A stretch of 64,000 nucleotides of DNA from Bin55 sp965205545 (GCA_965205545.1 OZ242170.1:186001-250000), one strand, 5' to 3'. Numbered from the stretch's first letter, positions 25,380 to 34,415 are shown. A program made the numbers and translations. Notes: generated from the sequence alone by a model not told the origin.

Positions 25380-25727
25380 TGCCTTTGCCTACAGCGGTTC
25401 CTGAATTAAATTGTATAGTCGGGTAAACGCATAACGCTTTGTGGCTGGCGATGTGTTAGGTTAGGGCAGGTATAACACAGCCGGTAAATCGATTCGAACC
25501 ATTAGCATTGAATTGATTATCCAGTTGGCTTGATATGTCGTAGTCGGGCATACTTTGCCAATGTATACATGGAAGTTCAGGCACTACCGCGCGGCGTCGC
25601 GAGCGTAGAGCACCTGCACGAATGCTGCTCAAAGAGTGAAATCGGTGTCAAACTCATTTCAACGTACAGAACCAAGTCGTTCTGGAAGTTCCCGCAAGAG
25701 TCGATCAACCAGCTAAGGCCGCACTAA
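25380..25727. promoter_or_regulatory. Divergent promoter region between PKS and SulP genes
   Basis: 348 bases separating two divergent genes. On the minus strand a TACAAT -10-like hexamer lies at 25410-25415, about 30 bases before the PKS start; its -35 partner is poor. An open frame of 65 codons runs to the base before the SulP start but shows no domain. No strong palindrome was seen. Confidence 0.35.
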
Positions 25728-27890
25728 ATGTGGAATCTCAAGGATATGAACCTCACCGCCGGCCTGTCTGTGGGGCTAATTCGAAGCCTTTCCATGGGCA
25801 TTTCTTTGTTCGCTGTTGCGAACCTGGTATTCATTGGCGGGCTTCAACCCTACGTCCTCAATGGTGCGGGAATGTTCTACATGGGGACAGCGATCCTATG
25901 TCTGTTTCTAGCGATATTTGGGAAATTTCCATCTCCAGTTGCCACTGCCCCCGTTCCTGTATTGTTGGTGATGTTGACCATCGCAGGATCTATGGACCTG
26001 CAGGGCAACGAATTCTTCCTAACGTTTGTATTTTCGATATTTGGCTGTGCTCTGCTATCGGGATTGCTGTTCCTGGCAATTGGACTTTTTCGATTCGCAA
26101 ACTTTTTTAGGTTTATTCCTTTTACGGTTTCAGCGGGAACGCTTGCTGGATCGGGTGTCTTGATTCTTCTCATGGCGTTGAATCTCGCCGGTATTGGTTG
26201 GCGACCAGAGAGTTGGCCGGGGCTGCTCGAGCCTGCTGCATTCTTGAACGCTGCTCTCAGTCTGGGTCTTGGATTGTTCTTCATTGTCGTTTCCAAGATT
26301 TGGACTCGTGTATGGGTGTTGCCGCTATTTTTCGTATCGTTCTGCGTCGTATTCCACGTGGTTCGGGTGCTACTAAATTTCTCTTTAGAAGAAACAGTAG
26401 CGGCCGGGCTATTGCTCGACTTGAATTGGTCAGGTGCGCTCTGGCCAGCTTATGGACCAAACGACATCCAATCCGTGAATTGGAGCGTTGTAGCTAGTCA
26501 GGCAGTCAGCGGCACCGTTCTCTTTGTGGTCTTGCTAGTTCTTACCGTCGTAAGTTTTGCTCAGCTGGAACTTGGCGCACGTATGGAATTGGACTGGAAC
26601 AGGGAGCTCAAGCTTCACGGATTTGCGAATCTTCTCTCGGGCATCGGGGGAGGAATCCCTGGCGCAACGGTTGCTTCTGCAACATTGCCAAACATTGCAT
26701 TGCGGGGCAATTACCGATTAACAAGCATCGTCATGGCATTTTCGCTTGTGCTCTTTACGTTCGTCGGTTCGGATCTACTGCGAATGCTGCCACTTCCAGC
26801 AACAAGTGGCTTCCTCATATTCATGGCGTTTCCGCTCATAAACGATTGGCTTATACGTAGCCGCAAACGGTTGCATATAACTGAATACTTGATGCTGGTA
26901 CTGATTTGCGTCGCCATCGTATTCGTAGGATTCCTAGAAGCAATAGCGCTAGGGCTCGTACTCAGTCTTGTCTTCTTCGCAGTTCGATTAAGTCAAGTAC
27001 GCCTCGTAGAGTCGGAGTCGACTATCAGAGAGAGCCGAAGCAGTCAATTGCGGTCAATTCCGGAAGAATCGATACTTAAGGTCTACGGACTGCGCGTTCG
27101 TATCTTTCGTTTACGCGGATACATTTTCTTTGGTAGTGCCTACACATTCACGACGCATCTAAAAGAAGCATTGAAGAGTGAGCCAAATCCCCTTTGCGTG
27201 GTCGTCGATTTTGCAGGAGTCACAGGATTTGATCTCTCGGCTGTTGATAGTCTTCGGAGCTACATTCAGTTTGCCAATTCAGGACGAGTAAGGACAGTCT
27301 TTAGCTCCGCTTCCGATCGGTTCAAACAAGAAACGCGTAGAGACTTTCCACAGCCCTTGTATGAATCCGTCGAGTGGTTGGATTCAGAAGATGCCGCATT
27401 GGCTAGAGCAGAAGAATTGCTATTGAGTTTCTACAGCGATGAAGTTGCCGCCGACCCTTCGCTGCGTGAATTGGTGCGGCGCAGCACTTCACAAGAGTTG
27501 TCCTCGTATTTGGAACATCAGGCGGAATTTGAGGATTTAGTTGGCGACTTGGGTAACTCTTGCGAGTCCATTGAATATGCAGATCAGCAAGAGATCACGC
27601 GTGAAGACCTCTCGCCAAGAGGTATGCAATTGCTTGTGTCAGGCATAGCATCCGTCAAGTCTAGCGATGGGTCGACACTGTATCAACTTAGACCAGGATC
27701 AGTCATCGAAGAACGAAGTGCAGTTGAGGAACGCAACGCATCAATGACTACAGTGTCAGAGGGTTCCTGTCAAACCATTTTGGTTACACCGAAAGACTTA
27801 GCTAAACTCGAGGAAGCAGACCAACCGCTGACATCTAGGCTATTTCGTTACATCGTATCGGTTGGTAGCCCAGCACGAGTTATCGGTTAG
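25728..27890 (+). CDS. SulP-family anion transporter with STAS and cNMP-binding-like domains
   Basis: 720 residues. Residues about 10-420 form a multi-pass membrane domain with the SulP pattern (PYVLNGAGMFYMGTA, RFIPFTVSAGTLAGSGVLI, LLSGIGGGIPGATVASATLPN). A STAS domain follows at about 455-560 (RLRGYIFFGSAYTF, VVVDFAGVTGFDLSAVDSL). The end, about 605-715, looks like a cyclic-nucleotide-binding beta roll (GMQLLVSGIASV, STLYQLRPGSVIEE, ASMTTVSEG). SulP proteins carry sulfate, bicarbonate or other anions; the substrate here is unknown. The extra domain suggests ligand control of transport. It is divergent from the PKS; a functional link is not shown. Confidence 0.85.
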   Translation: MWNLKDMNLTAGLSVGLIRSLSMGISLFAVANLVFIGGLQPYVLNGAGMFYMGTAILCLFLAIFGKFPSPVATAPVPVLLVMLTIAGSMDLQGNEFFLTFVFSIFGCALLSGLLFLAIGLFRFANFFRFIPFTVSAGTLAGSGVLILLMALNLAGIGWRPESWPGLLEPAAFLNAALSLGLGLFFIVVSKIWTRVWVLPLFFVSFCVVFHVVRVLLNFSLEETVAAGLLLDLNWSGALWPAYGPNDIQSVNWSVVASQAVSGTVLFVVLLVLTVVSFAQLELGARMELDWNRELKLHGFANLLSGIGGGIPGATVASATLPNIALRGNYRLTSIVMAFSLVLFTFVGSDLLRMLPLPATSGFLIFMAFPLINDWLIRSRKRLHITEYLMLVLICVAIVFVGFLEAIALGLVLSLVFFAVRLSQVRLVESESTIRESRSSQLRSIPEESILKVYGLRVRIFRLRGYIFFGSAYTFTTHLKEALKSEPNPLCVVVDFAGVTGFDLSAVDSLRSYIQFANSGRVRTVFSSASDRFKQETRRDFPQPLYESVEWLDSEDAALARAEELLLSFYSDEVAADPSLRELVRRSTSQELSSYLEHQAEFEDLVGDLGNSCESIEYADQQEITREDLSPRGMQLLVSGIASVKSSDGSTLYQLRPGSVIEERSAVEERNASMTTVSEGSCQTILVTPKDLAKLEEADQPLTSRLFRYIVSVGSPARVIG

Positions 27891-28001
27891 CGACGCAAAG
27901 ACTTGGTGGCAAAAGGCTCAGTTGTCACGTAAAGGCATCTGCCCTAAATTCAACTAGCTCGTTGGTGGTCCAAAGCTTCCAATTAGAGAATTTTCCAAAG
28001 T

Positions 28002-28376
28002 TCACCGGTCAGGAGGACGCGGATGCGTAGATTGGTCAAACTTTTCGGATTCCCGTTGCCGAACTAACTCACGTCGTGTTCGAACAGCCCAACATGCCCA
28101 TACGAAGAGCGCTAACAAACCCGATATCAACAAAACAATGTCACGAGCAAGCCCGTTGTGGGAGGTTGAAATCGAAGGAAACGCGATGCGCAAGATACCC
28201 CATACAACCACAATCAACCAACATGCTATGAAAATCCAGTCCACGAAATGGCCATATGCGACTTTTGTCTTGCTCAATTTTGTCCGGTAATACTTGTAAC
28301 CAAACCAAATTGAAGACAGGATTAGACCTAGACCAACAAACGAGGTAAAAACTAATGAGTCAGTTATCAAATCCAA
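28002..28376 (-). CDS. Small membrane protein of unknown function
   Basis: 124 residues with three hydrophobic segments (about 8-26, 48-67, 79-98) and a charged C-terminal tail (RTRRELVRQRESEKFDQ). The ATG at 28376 is the only reasonable start. I recognise no family. It stands alone, and the 227 bp upstream hold no supported gene. Confidence 0.55.
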   Translation of the reverse strand: MDLITDSLVFTSFVGLGLILSSIWFGYKYYRTKLSKTKVAYGHFVDWIFIACWLIVVVWGILRIAFPSISTSHNGLARDIVLLISGLLALFVWACWAVRTRRELVRQRESEKFDQSTHPRPPDR

Positions 28377-28603
28377 TCAGACCACTAGAGATCGAGATTG
28401 CGAGGCGCAGAGTAAACCAAGATGAGAAGTCCGCACAATCCGATTCGCGTCGCACATCCCATGGAGAGACACCAGTCGCAGAATTGACCTTAGTTCGCCA
28501 CCCAGCGCAGCGAAGCTCGTGTGCTCAGACAAACAAAGTATTGTCACTCTTCTATTCACATGTAGACTGCGTAGGACAACATCTCCCGATTCAGCTTGCC
28601 CGG

Positions 28604-30520
28604 TTAGTTTGCAGCTACAACAACAAGCTCACCTTTTAAAGTTTCCGTTTGTTTAGGGAGACACAGGTCGTCCTTGCAGGTTTGAAACGTGACCTCCGCT
28701 GTAAACTCGTAGGTGCCCGGCTCAGTGTTACCCGTTGCAAACACCTGGCCAATGTCTACAGTTGGGCCGTTGAAAATTTCGTACATGCCTTTGAACTGAT
28801 ACATTGGCTGTTGAACATCTCCAACCTTCTCAATTTCGTCGGGAACCCCAAAGGTCACTTCGGTTTCGGCCATACCTTGTTCAGAGTTTCTCCCTGTAGG
28901 TGCATAGATGTACCAGCCATCAGCAATCGTAAACGTAACGGACACCTCTGCTTTTGCTCCTGTTTCCATCTCTTTCGGCAACTGCATTGCCAATGAAACT
29001 GGTGTGAACTTAGACTTGGCCTGACCACTCTCAGCTATGGCGGTTTCGTCGGTAGACGGTACGCTAGCGCTTTCGCTGGCTTCTGTTGGATCGGAAGGCT
29101 CGGAGCCGAGCATGACATAAACTCGCCCTTGGTGTCGCATTGTTAGCCAGTGCCCTTTGCCTTCCTTGTAGAGTCTGCCTACCGTTTGCTCCCAATAGTC
29201 CACATTCATTTGAACCAGATCTTCGAATTCCTCTTCAGTCCCTGGGTAATTCGAGCCAAATTGCTCTCGCATCGACTCTGCATTTGGCTTCTCACGTGGC
29301 GGATAACGACCAGGATCTTTGCCTGCCGCTTCCACCTGATTGACACTTTCCCATTCCCATGACAATTCATCGGAGAATTCACCGTCGTTAACGGTTGCCA
29401 CACTGGCACCAATAATGAGGTCATGGACTCCATCGTTGTTCCAATCGTCGACATAGATACGGGGACCACTGCCGGGTAGCGCTTTGCTTCCGTCTGCTGT
29501 CGGCAATAGGTCCACCCCGGTCTTGAACCGATGCCCGTCTTCCGTCTTCAAGCCCTTGAAGAACATGACCGCGGGATCCCCGGGTTTTGTATAGCTTCCG
29601 GTTACCAGTAGATCGAGTACTCCATCTCTATCCCAATCGACGACGTAGGGAGATGTCTTTCCGTCTCCATCCGGATTACGATCCCCCATGAGTTCAAATG
29701 CTTCCTTTTCTTCAGGAGTCAATTGACGCATTACGAGAGGATTGCCCTGTTCGTCGAGTAGAAGTTGACGTCTGCCGAATTTCGGTTCCTTCGCAGTTCC
29801 GATGTTTTCGCTAATGCGCAATCCACCACCGCCACCGAAAATTAGGTCGAAATCTCCATCATCGTCGAAATCTCCCATAGCCGCTGACGAGTAGACCCAA
29901 TACGTGAACGTCTCGATTTCATCTCGTGGTTCATCATCTCCACCCATTAGAGGATTCCACTGCGCAGACGGATCACCTTCTTGAGGGAGTTTGATGCCAG
30001 GTAGAAAGCCTTCCTCGCTTCCCTTGAACCACGTAACTTCTCCAGGGTGATATTGGCCGGTAACCATGTCAACGTGGCCATCGTCGTCTAGGTCGTAGAA
30101 ATAGGGAGTAAACCCTATGCAACACCACTGTTCGACCTCCATAATTGTTCCTTCGGTGTCTCGAGCCCACTCGAACGAGTCGCTGAACACTGGATCGTTG
30201 TCAGTGCCGATATTCTTGTAGACCCGAATCGTCGAACCGTCTTCGCCCATTGGGAACTCAGGACTAGCATTTGTCTCAAACTCCCCTATGAGGAGGTCTC
30301 GTTTTCCGTCGCCGTCCCAATCGAACAATGCCGGTGCGGCTAACCCATGCTTTTCTGTCTTTACGGGCGACTTGCCACCCATGACTAGAAACGGCTTGCT
30401 TAAGTCGGGCGCGCCCTCAATTGTTGCACCTTCAATCTCTGGAAAACTCGTTTCATCCGCCATGGAAGCAGATACCAAAAAAGTGCACAAAGCGGTTAGC
30501 AATATCCAGTGGCTTTTCAT
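28604..30520 (-). CDS. FG-GAP/VCBS repeat protein fused to a DsbD-alpha-like domain
   Basis: 638 residues from the ATG at 30520, where a signal peptide begins (MKSHWILLTALCTFLVSASMADE). Residues about 45-400 carry five or more calcium-type repeats (FDWDGDGKRDLLIG, YDLDDDGHVDMVTG, GDFDDDGDFDLIFG, DWDRDGVLDLLVTG, DWNNDGVHDLIIG), as in FG-GAP propellers. The last 130 residues resemble the N-terminal domain of DsbD (DGWYIYAPTG, then FQTCKDDLCLPKQTE with Cys615 and Cys620). The product should be periplasmic or extracellular. The redox-domain fusion is unusual. No DsbD membrane part is present, so an electron donor would have to come from elsewhere. Confidence 0.78.
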   Translation of the reverse strand: MKSHWILLTALCTFLVSASMADETSFPEIEGATIEGAPDLSKPFLVMGGKSPVKTEKHGLAAPALFDWDGDGKRDLLIGEFETNASPEFPMGEDGSTIRVYKNIGTDNDPVFSDSFEWARDTEGTIMEVEQWCCIGFTPYFYDLDDDGHVDMVTGQYHPGEVTWFKGSEEGFLPGIKLPQEGDPSAQWNPLMGGDDEPRDEIETFTYWVYSSAAMGDFDDDGDFDLIFGGGGGLRISENIGTAKEPKFGRRQLLLDEQGNPLVMRQLTPEEKEAFELMGDRNPDGDGKTSPYVVDWDRDGVLDLLVTGSYTKPGDPAVMFFKGLKTEDGHRFKTGVDLLPTADGSKALPGSGPRIYVDDWNNDGVHDLIIGASVATVNDGEFSDELSWEWESVNQVEAAGKDPGRYPPREKPNAESMREQFGSNYPGTEEEFEDLVQMNVDYWEQTVGRLYKEGKGHWLTMRHQGRVYVMLGSEPSDPTEASESASVPSTDETAIAESGQAKSKFTPVSLAMQLPKEMETGAKAEVSVTFTIADGWYIYAPTGRNSEQGMAETEVTFGVPDEIEKVGDVQQPMYQFKGMYEIFNGPTVDIGQVFATGNTEPGTYEFTAEVTFQTCKDDLCLPKQTETLKGELVVVAAN

Positions 30521-30809
30521 TCTGATCTTCCTGATTTTGCTGCACAGATTGCAGCGAAATCTATTTGCCTCGATGCTGAAATTATAGGTTTTGTTGGGCA
30601 CATTGAGGGTCACGCGTGCATTCGAATTCACCGCGATCGGCTGAGTGCTGTGCCCCATTACGCCGCAGTTTCCTAGCCCCATTCCTGAACCTCATCGGCT
30701 CGAAAAATGGGTACTCGCTCCCCAGTACAGCAGCAGCTGATCTGCAATGAGCCGATCCAGTACTAGTACGGTATGTCCGTTTCTTGAACTGGCAAATCCC
30801 GCCAATCGC

Positions 30810-32474
30810 CTACCGGTTGGATCGAGTTAGCAAATTATCTCGAGGATAGCTTACGGAATACCTTTGCAATATTTCCCAAGTTCCACCAGAATCGAGTTCC
30901 TTCGTCCATGCAATTCGTCCTGGACGGTCGTCGATATCGGTCTCGGACGGAGAGGTTGCATCACGGTGTACCTCAACCCTTATGTCCTCGTGTCGCGCCA
31001 CCGGGTAGTAATCCAGAACTTTCAGGCTAGAGTTAGTCGGCCCATTGTTTTCGATCAACACGAGAAAGTGGGTTTCCTCGACTCTTCTGTTGCGGAAGAT
31101 TCCTTCGTCGCCCTTCATTCCTCCTTGGTTCTCGACAACGACACGAATTCGCTGGTCAATTCCCAAGGGAACTACAACGTCCTCATTGGGAAGTATGTTG
31201 TCGACCTGAACCTTGCCGACGAAGCTATCGTCGACGAAGCACTTCATTTCTCCTTCGGGTAGCGGAACATCGTGGTCGTATTCGAAATTCGCGGCCAGGT
31301 AGCCAACATCGTCATGTCGAGGGACAATGGTTGTCTTGATTTCGACGTCGTCAAATGCGTAGCTTCCCAAACCTATGATGCCGTGCTCAGAACTGTCATT
31401 GGCAACAGACTGCGGATTCGACGTCCTATATTCAGTTGAGAAAGGGAGGGCTGATACCGGGGGAATAAGACGCATTCCAGAAGAAACCATGGCTCTTGGC
31501 GCACTTATTCTGGCTGCTAGCTCTGGGCGACGCGATCCAGTCACCGCAAGTTCCTCGGCGTATTCGGCGAGTTCCTCTTTCTCTCTGAGGTCGACGAATT
31601 GACTGTACTGTCGAGGAGGAGCAGTTCTTCGATCTGGATTTGTGGTACTCAGGACCAGCGCAACGTCTTGCCAATTCTCTGGGGAATTCTGTATTACAAC
31701 GGCATCCTGCACGATCGTTAGGCTCTTGGATTCACTGTCCAAATAAGAGTGGTAGGTCGAATGCCAGCTAGCTTGACTGGAGTAATACGACACAACGAAC
31801 TCTGTCTGCTTGCGTTCGATCGATACTAGCCCAATGGAAAGTTCTGCCGACTCCATTTCTCGACCGCCGATTTGGTTGCGTTCAAGATGAAGTTGCCGCA
31901 ATCTCTTCTTGGCACCGTTGAGAGCTCGTTGCACTTCGCGGCGAGAATCAAATGCTTCCTTGCTACCCTCTCGCACCAATGCGAGTACGCCGCGAGTTCG
32001 CTGCAAACTCGCCTCTACATCGTGGGAATCGGGGACCTTTTGTTGAGGATGTTGCTCGACTACGCCCTGCAGTAGTTCAACTTCCATTTCGATGGAAAGC
32101 AATTCGTCCTCGTGCTGAGCAATTGTCTGATTCAGTTCGTCTATTTTTTGGTCAAGTTCTCTTGCTTTCGCTGCAAAAGCTTCATCGTCAAATTTCGTAG
32201 TGCGCTTGGTGTCAATAATTCGGACATGGCTGCTTGAACCAATTGCTCGGACATCAAAGTCTCCTACGCTTGCTGGCAAGCCTTGAATGACGACTCGATG
32301 GTCGCCAGCGGGAACGTCAACCACAAATTGCCTGATCACATCGGCACCATGGGGGTACACGCGCACTTCAGAAACTTCTGGGCTGACAACGGTATTTGCT
32401 AGAAGCGAACCGTTCAGTGCGAATACCGCGACGGCTGCTGCAAAAATCGTGAGTTTGGTTTTTGATTCCTTCAT
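30810..32474 (-). CDS. DUF4139 family protein (MuiA-like), secreted
   Basis: 554 residues with a signal peptide (MKESKTKLTIFAAAVAVFALNGSLLA). The N-terminal part (VSEVRVYPHGADVIRQFVVDVPAGDHRVVIQGLP) is the short conserved domain that precedes DUF4139. A coiled coil follows at about 105-210. The C-terminal DUF4139 beta-rich domain is clear (SYYSSQASWHSTYHSYLD, then FLVLIENNGPTNSSLKVLDYYPVARHEDI). The family is widespread in bacteria; its biochemical role is unknown. The gene has a roughly 140-base leader with a possible RNA fold. Confidence 0.85.
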   Translation of the reverse strand: MKESKTKLTIFAAAVAVFALNGSLLANTVVSPEVSEVRVYPHGADVIRQFVVDVPAGDHRVVIQGLPASVGDFDVRAIGSSSHVRIIDTKRTTKFDDEAFAAKARELDQKIDELNQTIAQHEDELLSIEMEVELLQGVVEQHPQQKVPDSHDVEASLQRTRGVLALVREGSKEAFDSRREVQRALNGAKKRLRQLHLERNQIGGREMESAELSIGLVSIERKQTEFVVSYYSSQASWHSTYHSYLDSESKSLTIVQDAVVIQNSPENWQDVALVLSTTNPDRRTAPPRQYSQFVDLREKEELAEYAEELAVTGSRRPELAARISAPRAMVSSGMRLIPPVSALPFSTEYRTSNPQSVANDSSEHGIIGLGSYAFDDVEIKTTIVPRHDDVGYLAANFEYDHDVPLPEGEMKCFVDDSFVGKVQVDNILPNEDVVVPLGIDQRIRVVVENQGGMKGDEGIFRNRRVEETHFLVLIENNGPTNSSLKVLDYYPVARHEDIRVEVHRDATSPSETDIDDRPGRIAWTKELDSGGTWEILQRYSVSYPRDNLLTRSNR

Positions 32475-32524
32475 CTTTAATGCTCCAGACTCGGAGAGAA
32501 TTCGGATCGCGTTCCTGAAGTTAC

Positions 32525-32589
32525 CGATTGAGGGGTTGTTCGCGATGCTGATCGTTCAAATCGGCACCTCAATCGTTCTTGAACAACCC
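32525..32589 (-). ncRNA. Possible structured 5' leader with crossing stems
   Basis: On the minus strand, GGGTTGTTC (32589-32581) and CGATTGAGG (32575-32567) are followed about 25 bases later by GAACAACCC (32541-32533) and CCTCAATCG (32533-32525). Each pair is a perfect 9-base complement, and the order A-B-A'-B' allows either a pseudoknot or two competing hairpins. It ends 50 bases before the DUF4139 start codon and lies downstream of a promoter-like site. A cis-acting leader is inferred. Confidence 0.4.
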
Positions 32590-32619
32590 AAAAACCGGAG
32601 ATTCAACACAATCTATACG

Positions 32620-32647
32620 TAGATATTTGACCACTATGCCGCGTCAA
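32620..32647 (-). promoter_or_regulatory. Sigma-70-like promoter for the DUF4139 gene
   Basis: TTGACG (32647-32642) and TATCTA (32625-32620) on the minus strand, spaced by 16 bases. Transcription would start near 32613, giving a leader of about 140 bases that contains the crossing stems. Confidence 0.4.
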
Positions 32648-33190
32648 ATGCACAAATGTTGTGACAATTTTGCGAAGTAGTAGGCGGCGATCATTTCAAA
32701 AGAGCGTTGGCAACCTTTGCATTAGCACATTTTGTGTATTCGCCGCAAAGCTTCGGTTCGGCAACAATCCAAAAGAACAATTTCAGGCTCCGTAATAATT
32801 TGCCCATTTAAGCCTCGTGGATAACCACCCCCAAATTCCTTTATCAACAATATAGGATCCAGATTTCAAGTGTGATCTACTAAGTAGGGTGCGAATGAAG
32901 AGTGGGGATGGAGAGTATGGCATTCGGAAGTGGCGTGGCAACGCTATACGTCCTCTAAACGGCGTAAACCACAGGCTTGCGACTTGGAAAAACACTAGGA
33001 TTTAGTAAATCAATGCGTAAAATTTGAGTATGCGAAGCACGCGTTTGCTTAGAGGCCATGACACGTGCTGAGCTTGTACAAGTCAACTTCGAAGGCTATG
33101 TCTGCATCACATACAATTCACATTTTGACTTGATTAGGTCAGTGTAAGGTTACGTGCTTAATGTGACATTTTTCACTTCTCCGATGCAAT
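32648..33190. other. Intergenic stretch with no supported gene
   Basis: Somewhat AT-richer than its surroundings. One 70-codon open frame on the minus strand has no domain or good start. No tRNA, repeat array or insertion sequence is visible. The promoter of the TIR gene at 33191 is presumably at its right end. Confidence 0.5.
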
Positions 33191-33622
33191 ATGAAAGTAT
33201 TCATTAGCCATTCGCATACCGACACCCAGTTGGCGGCACGAGTCTCAGATGCGCTCGAAAAGAGTGGTTTAGAGGTATGGGATCCGGACCGAGAGATCTT
33301 GCCGGGCGACAACTGGGCCAGCAAGGTCTCCCGCGCACTTGAAGAGTCAAAGGCCATGGTCGTACTGTTGACTCCAGCCGCGATCAATTCCCCTTACGTA
33401 ATGAGAGAAATCGAATACGCCCTAGGCGCAAAGAATTTCAGCAATCGGCTCATTCCAGTTGTTGTAGGCGATCCCAAACTGCTGCCAAAGAAGGGAATCC
33501 CGTGGATTGTCCGCCGCCTACCGTGGATTGTCCGCCGCCTACCTTGGTTTGGTTTGAAGGATGCTGAAGCTGACGAGGAACAGGTGGAGCCGATCGCTGA
33601 AGCGATCCTGAGTCGAGCCTGA
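33191..33622 (+). CDS. TIR-domain protein 1
   Basis: 143 residues, essentially a lone TIR domain: KVFISHSHTDTQLAARVSDAL, then GLEVWDPDREILPGDNW, MVVLLTPAAINSPYVMREIEYALG and RLIPVVVGD. Glu73 in YVMREIEYA is in the position of the catalytic Glu of NAD-consuming TIR enzymes. An internal 7-residue duplication (WIVRRLP twice) follows at about residues 104-117. Bacterial TIR proteins often act in phage defence or as effectors. A second TIR gene begins 23 bp downstream. No separate effector gene typical of Thoeris is adjacent. Confidence 0.87.
   Translation: MKVFISHSHTDTQLAARVSDALEKSGLEVWDPDREILPGDNWASKVSRALEESKAMVVLLTPAAINSPYVMREIEYALGAKNFSNRLIPVVVGDPKLLPKKGIPWIVRRLPWIVRRLPWFGLKDAEADEEQVEPIAEAILSRA
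33499..33540 (+). repeat. Two exact 21-bp tandem units inside TIR gene 1
   Basis: Two identical 21-base units (starting CCGTGGATTGTCC) lie head to tail, followed by a partial third (CCTTGG). They keep the frame and add WIVRRLP. Exact identity suggests a recent slippage event. Confidence 0.9.
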
Positions 33623-33645
33623 ATTGCTCGCTAGGCCTAGCCCAC

Positions 33646-34056
33646 TTGCCTAACGAAGTCTTCCTCTCTCACTCAAGCTACGACCGTGCATTCACCACCA
33701 AGTTGGCGAATGTGTTGCGTCGCCACGGAATACCGTTCTGGTACAGCGACACCAACATCGTTGGTGCTCAGAAGTGGCATGACGAGATTGGCGCCGCATT
33801 AAAGCGTTGCGACTGGATGGTCTTAATCCTTTCTCCAGGTGCAGTTGCGTCCAAATGGGTCAAGAGAGAGCTCATGTTTTCGCTACAGCAAGATCGCTTT
33901 GACGGACGCATCATCCCGGTTCTAATGCAATCCTGCGACTACGATGAGCTGTCGTGGACTTTGAGCGAACTGCAAATAGTTGATTTTCGCGACGACTTTG
34001 ACAACGGTTGTCGTGAGCTACTGCGTGTTTGGGGAGTTGGTTACTCTCAAAAGTGA
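33646..34056 (+). CDS. TIR-domain protein 2
   Basis: 136 residues from a TTG at 33646; no ATG is near. It shares the TIR plan with its neighbour (NEVFLSHSSYDRAFTTKLANVL, then IPFWYSDTNIVGAQKWHDEI, WMVLILSPGAVASKWVKRELMFSL, RIIPVLMQ). Glu75 follows the SxW motif as in NAD-hydrolysing TIRs. The two TIRs differ a lot in sequence, so they are not a recent copy of each other and may work as a pair. Confidence 0.85.
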   Translation: MPNEVFLSHSSYDRAFTTKLANVLRRHGIPFWYSDTNIVGAQKWHDEIGAALKRCDWMVLILSPGAVASKWVKRELMFSLQQDRFDGRIIPVLMQSCDYDELSWTLSELQIVDFRDDFDNGCRELLRVWGVGYSQK

Positions 34057-34387
34057 CTTAAGCGTCGCGGTAGAACCTGTTTCCGAATCAATTCGAACGT
34101 TAATACCAATCGCTTCCACGTTGGGTTCATTTGATTTGCCGCAATCGCATTGACATGGTTCAACACTGCTAGCGCTGCACGGCTTGCAAACGGTTTTTGA
34201 GTTTCACAAGGCGAAATTTCGTTGACCTCAGCGACGCTTTTGATTTGCGCTCTTCTGTCGACAATTGGAGGCCATTTCAAGCGTGTAGGGTTTCGTGTTG
34301 TTGGCGAGATCGTTTCCTATAATTCGACCTACTTGCCAACATAGGTAGCATTCCTGCTTCGCCGTTTCCTATGCGTTGCTACATACA
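34057..34387. other. Intergenic stretch with no supported gene
   Basis: Contains an antisense open frame of 77 codons with no domain. I see no RNA gene or repeat. The likely promoter of the liv operon lies at its right edge. Confidence 0.45.
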
Positions 34388-34415
34388 TTGCGCAGGAGTA
34401 TGCGATTCGTATATT
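34388..34415 (+). promoter_or_regulatory. Candidate promoter of the liv operon
   Basis: TTGCGC and TATATT spaced by 16 bases, 43 bases before the livH start. The -10 is good, the -35 weak. Confidence 0.35.

Noticed and set aside
15394..25426. Many open frames of 60-150 codons on the plus strand and in other minus frames across the PKS gene.
   Set aside because: All lie inside the intact 3447-codon PKS frame, have no domains and follow from its codon pattern.
25530..25727. 65-codon frame ending one base before the SulP start.
   Set aside because: No recognisable domain, no good ribosome-binding site; probably untranslated promoter region.
28355..28639. 94-codon frame between the small membrane protein and the FG-GAP gene.
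   Set aside because: Overlaps the ends of two minus-strand genes and shows no domain.
33191..34056. Thoeris defence system.
   Set aside because: Two TIR proteins are present but no ThsA-like NADase effector or other partner is adjacent.
34047..34280. 77-codon minus-strand frame between the TIR pair and the liv operon.
   Set aside because: No domain, poor start, and it overlaps the end of the second TIR gene.
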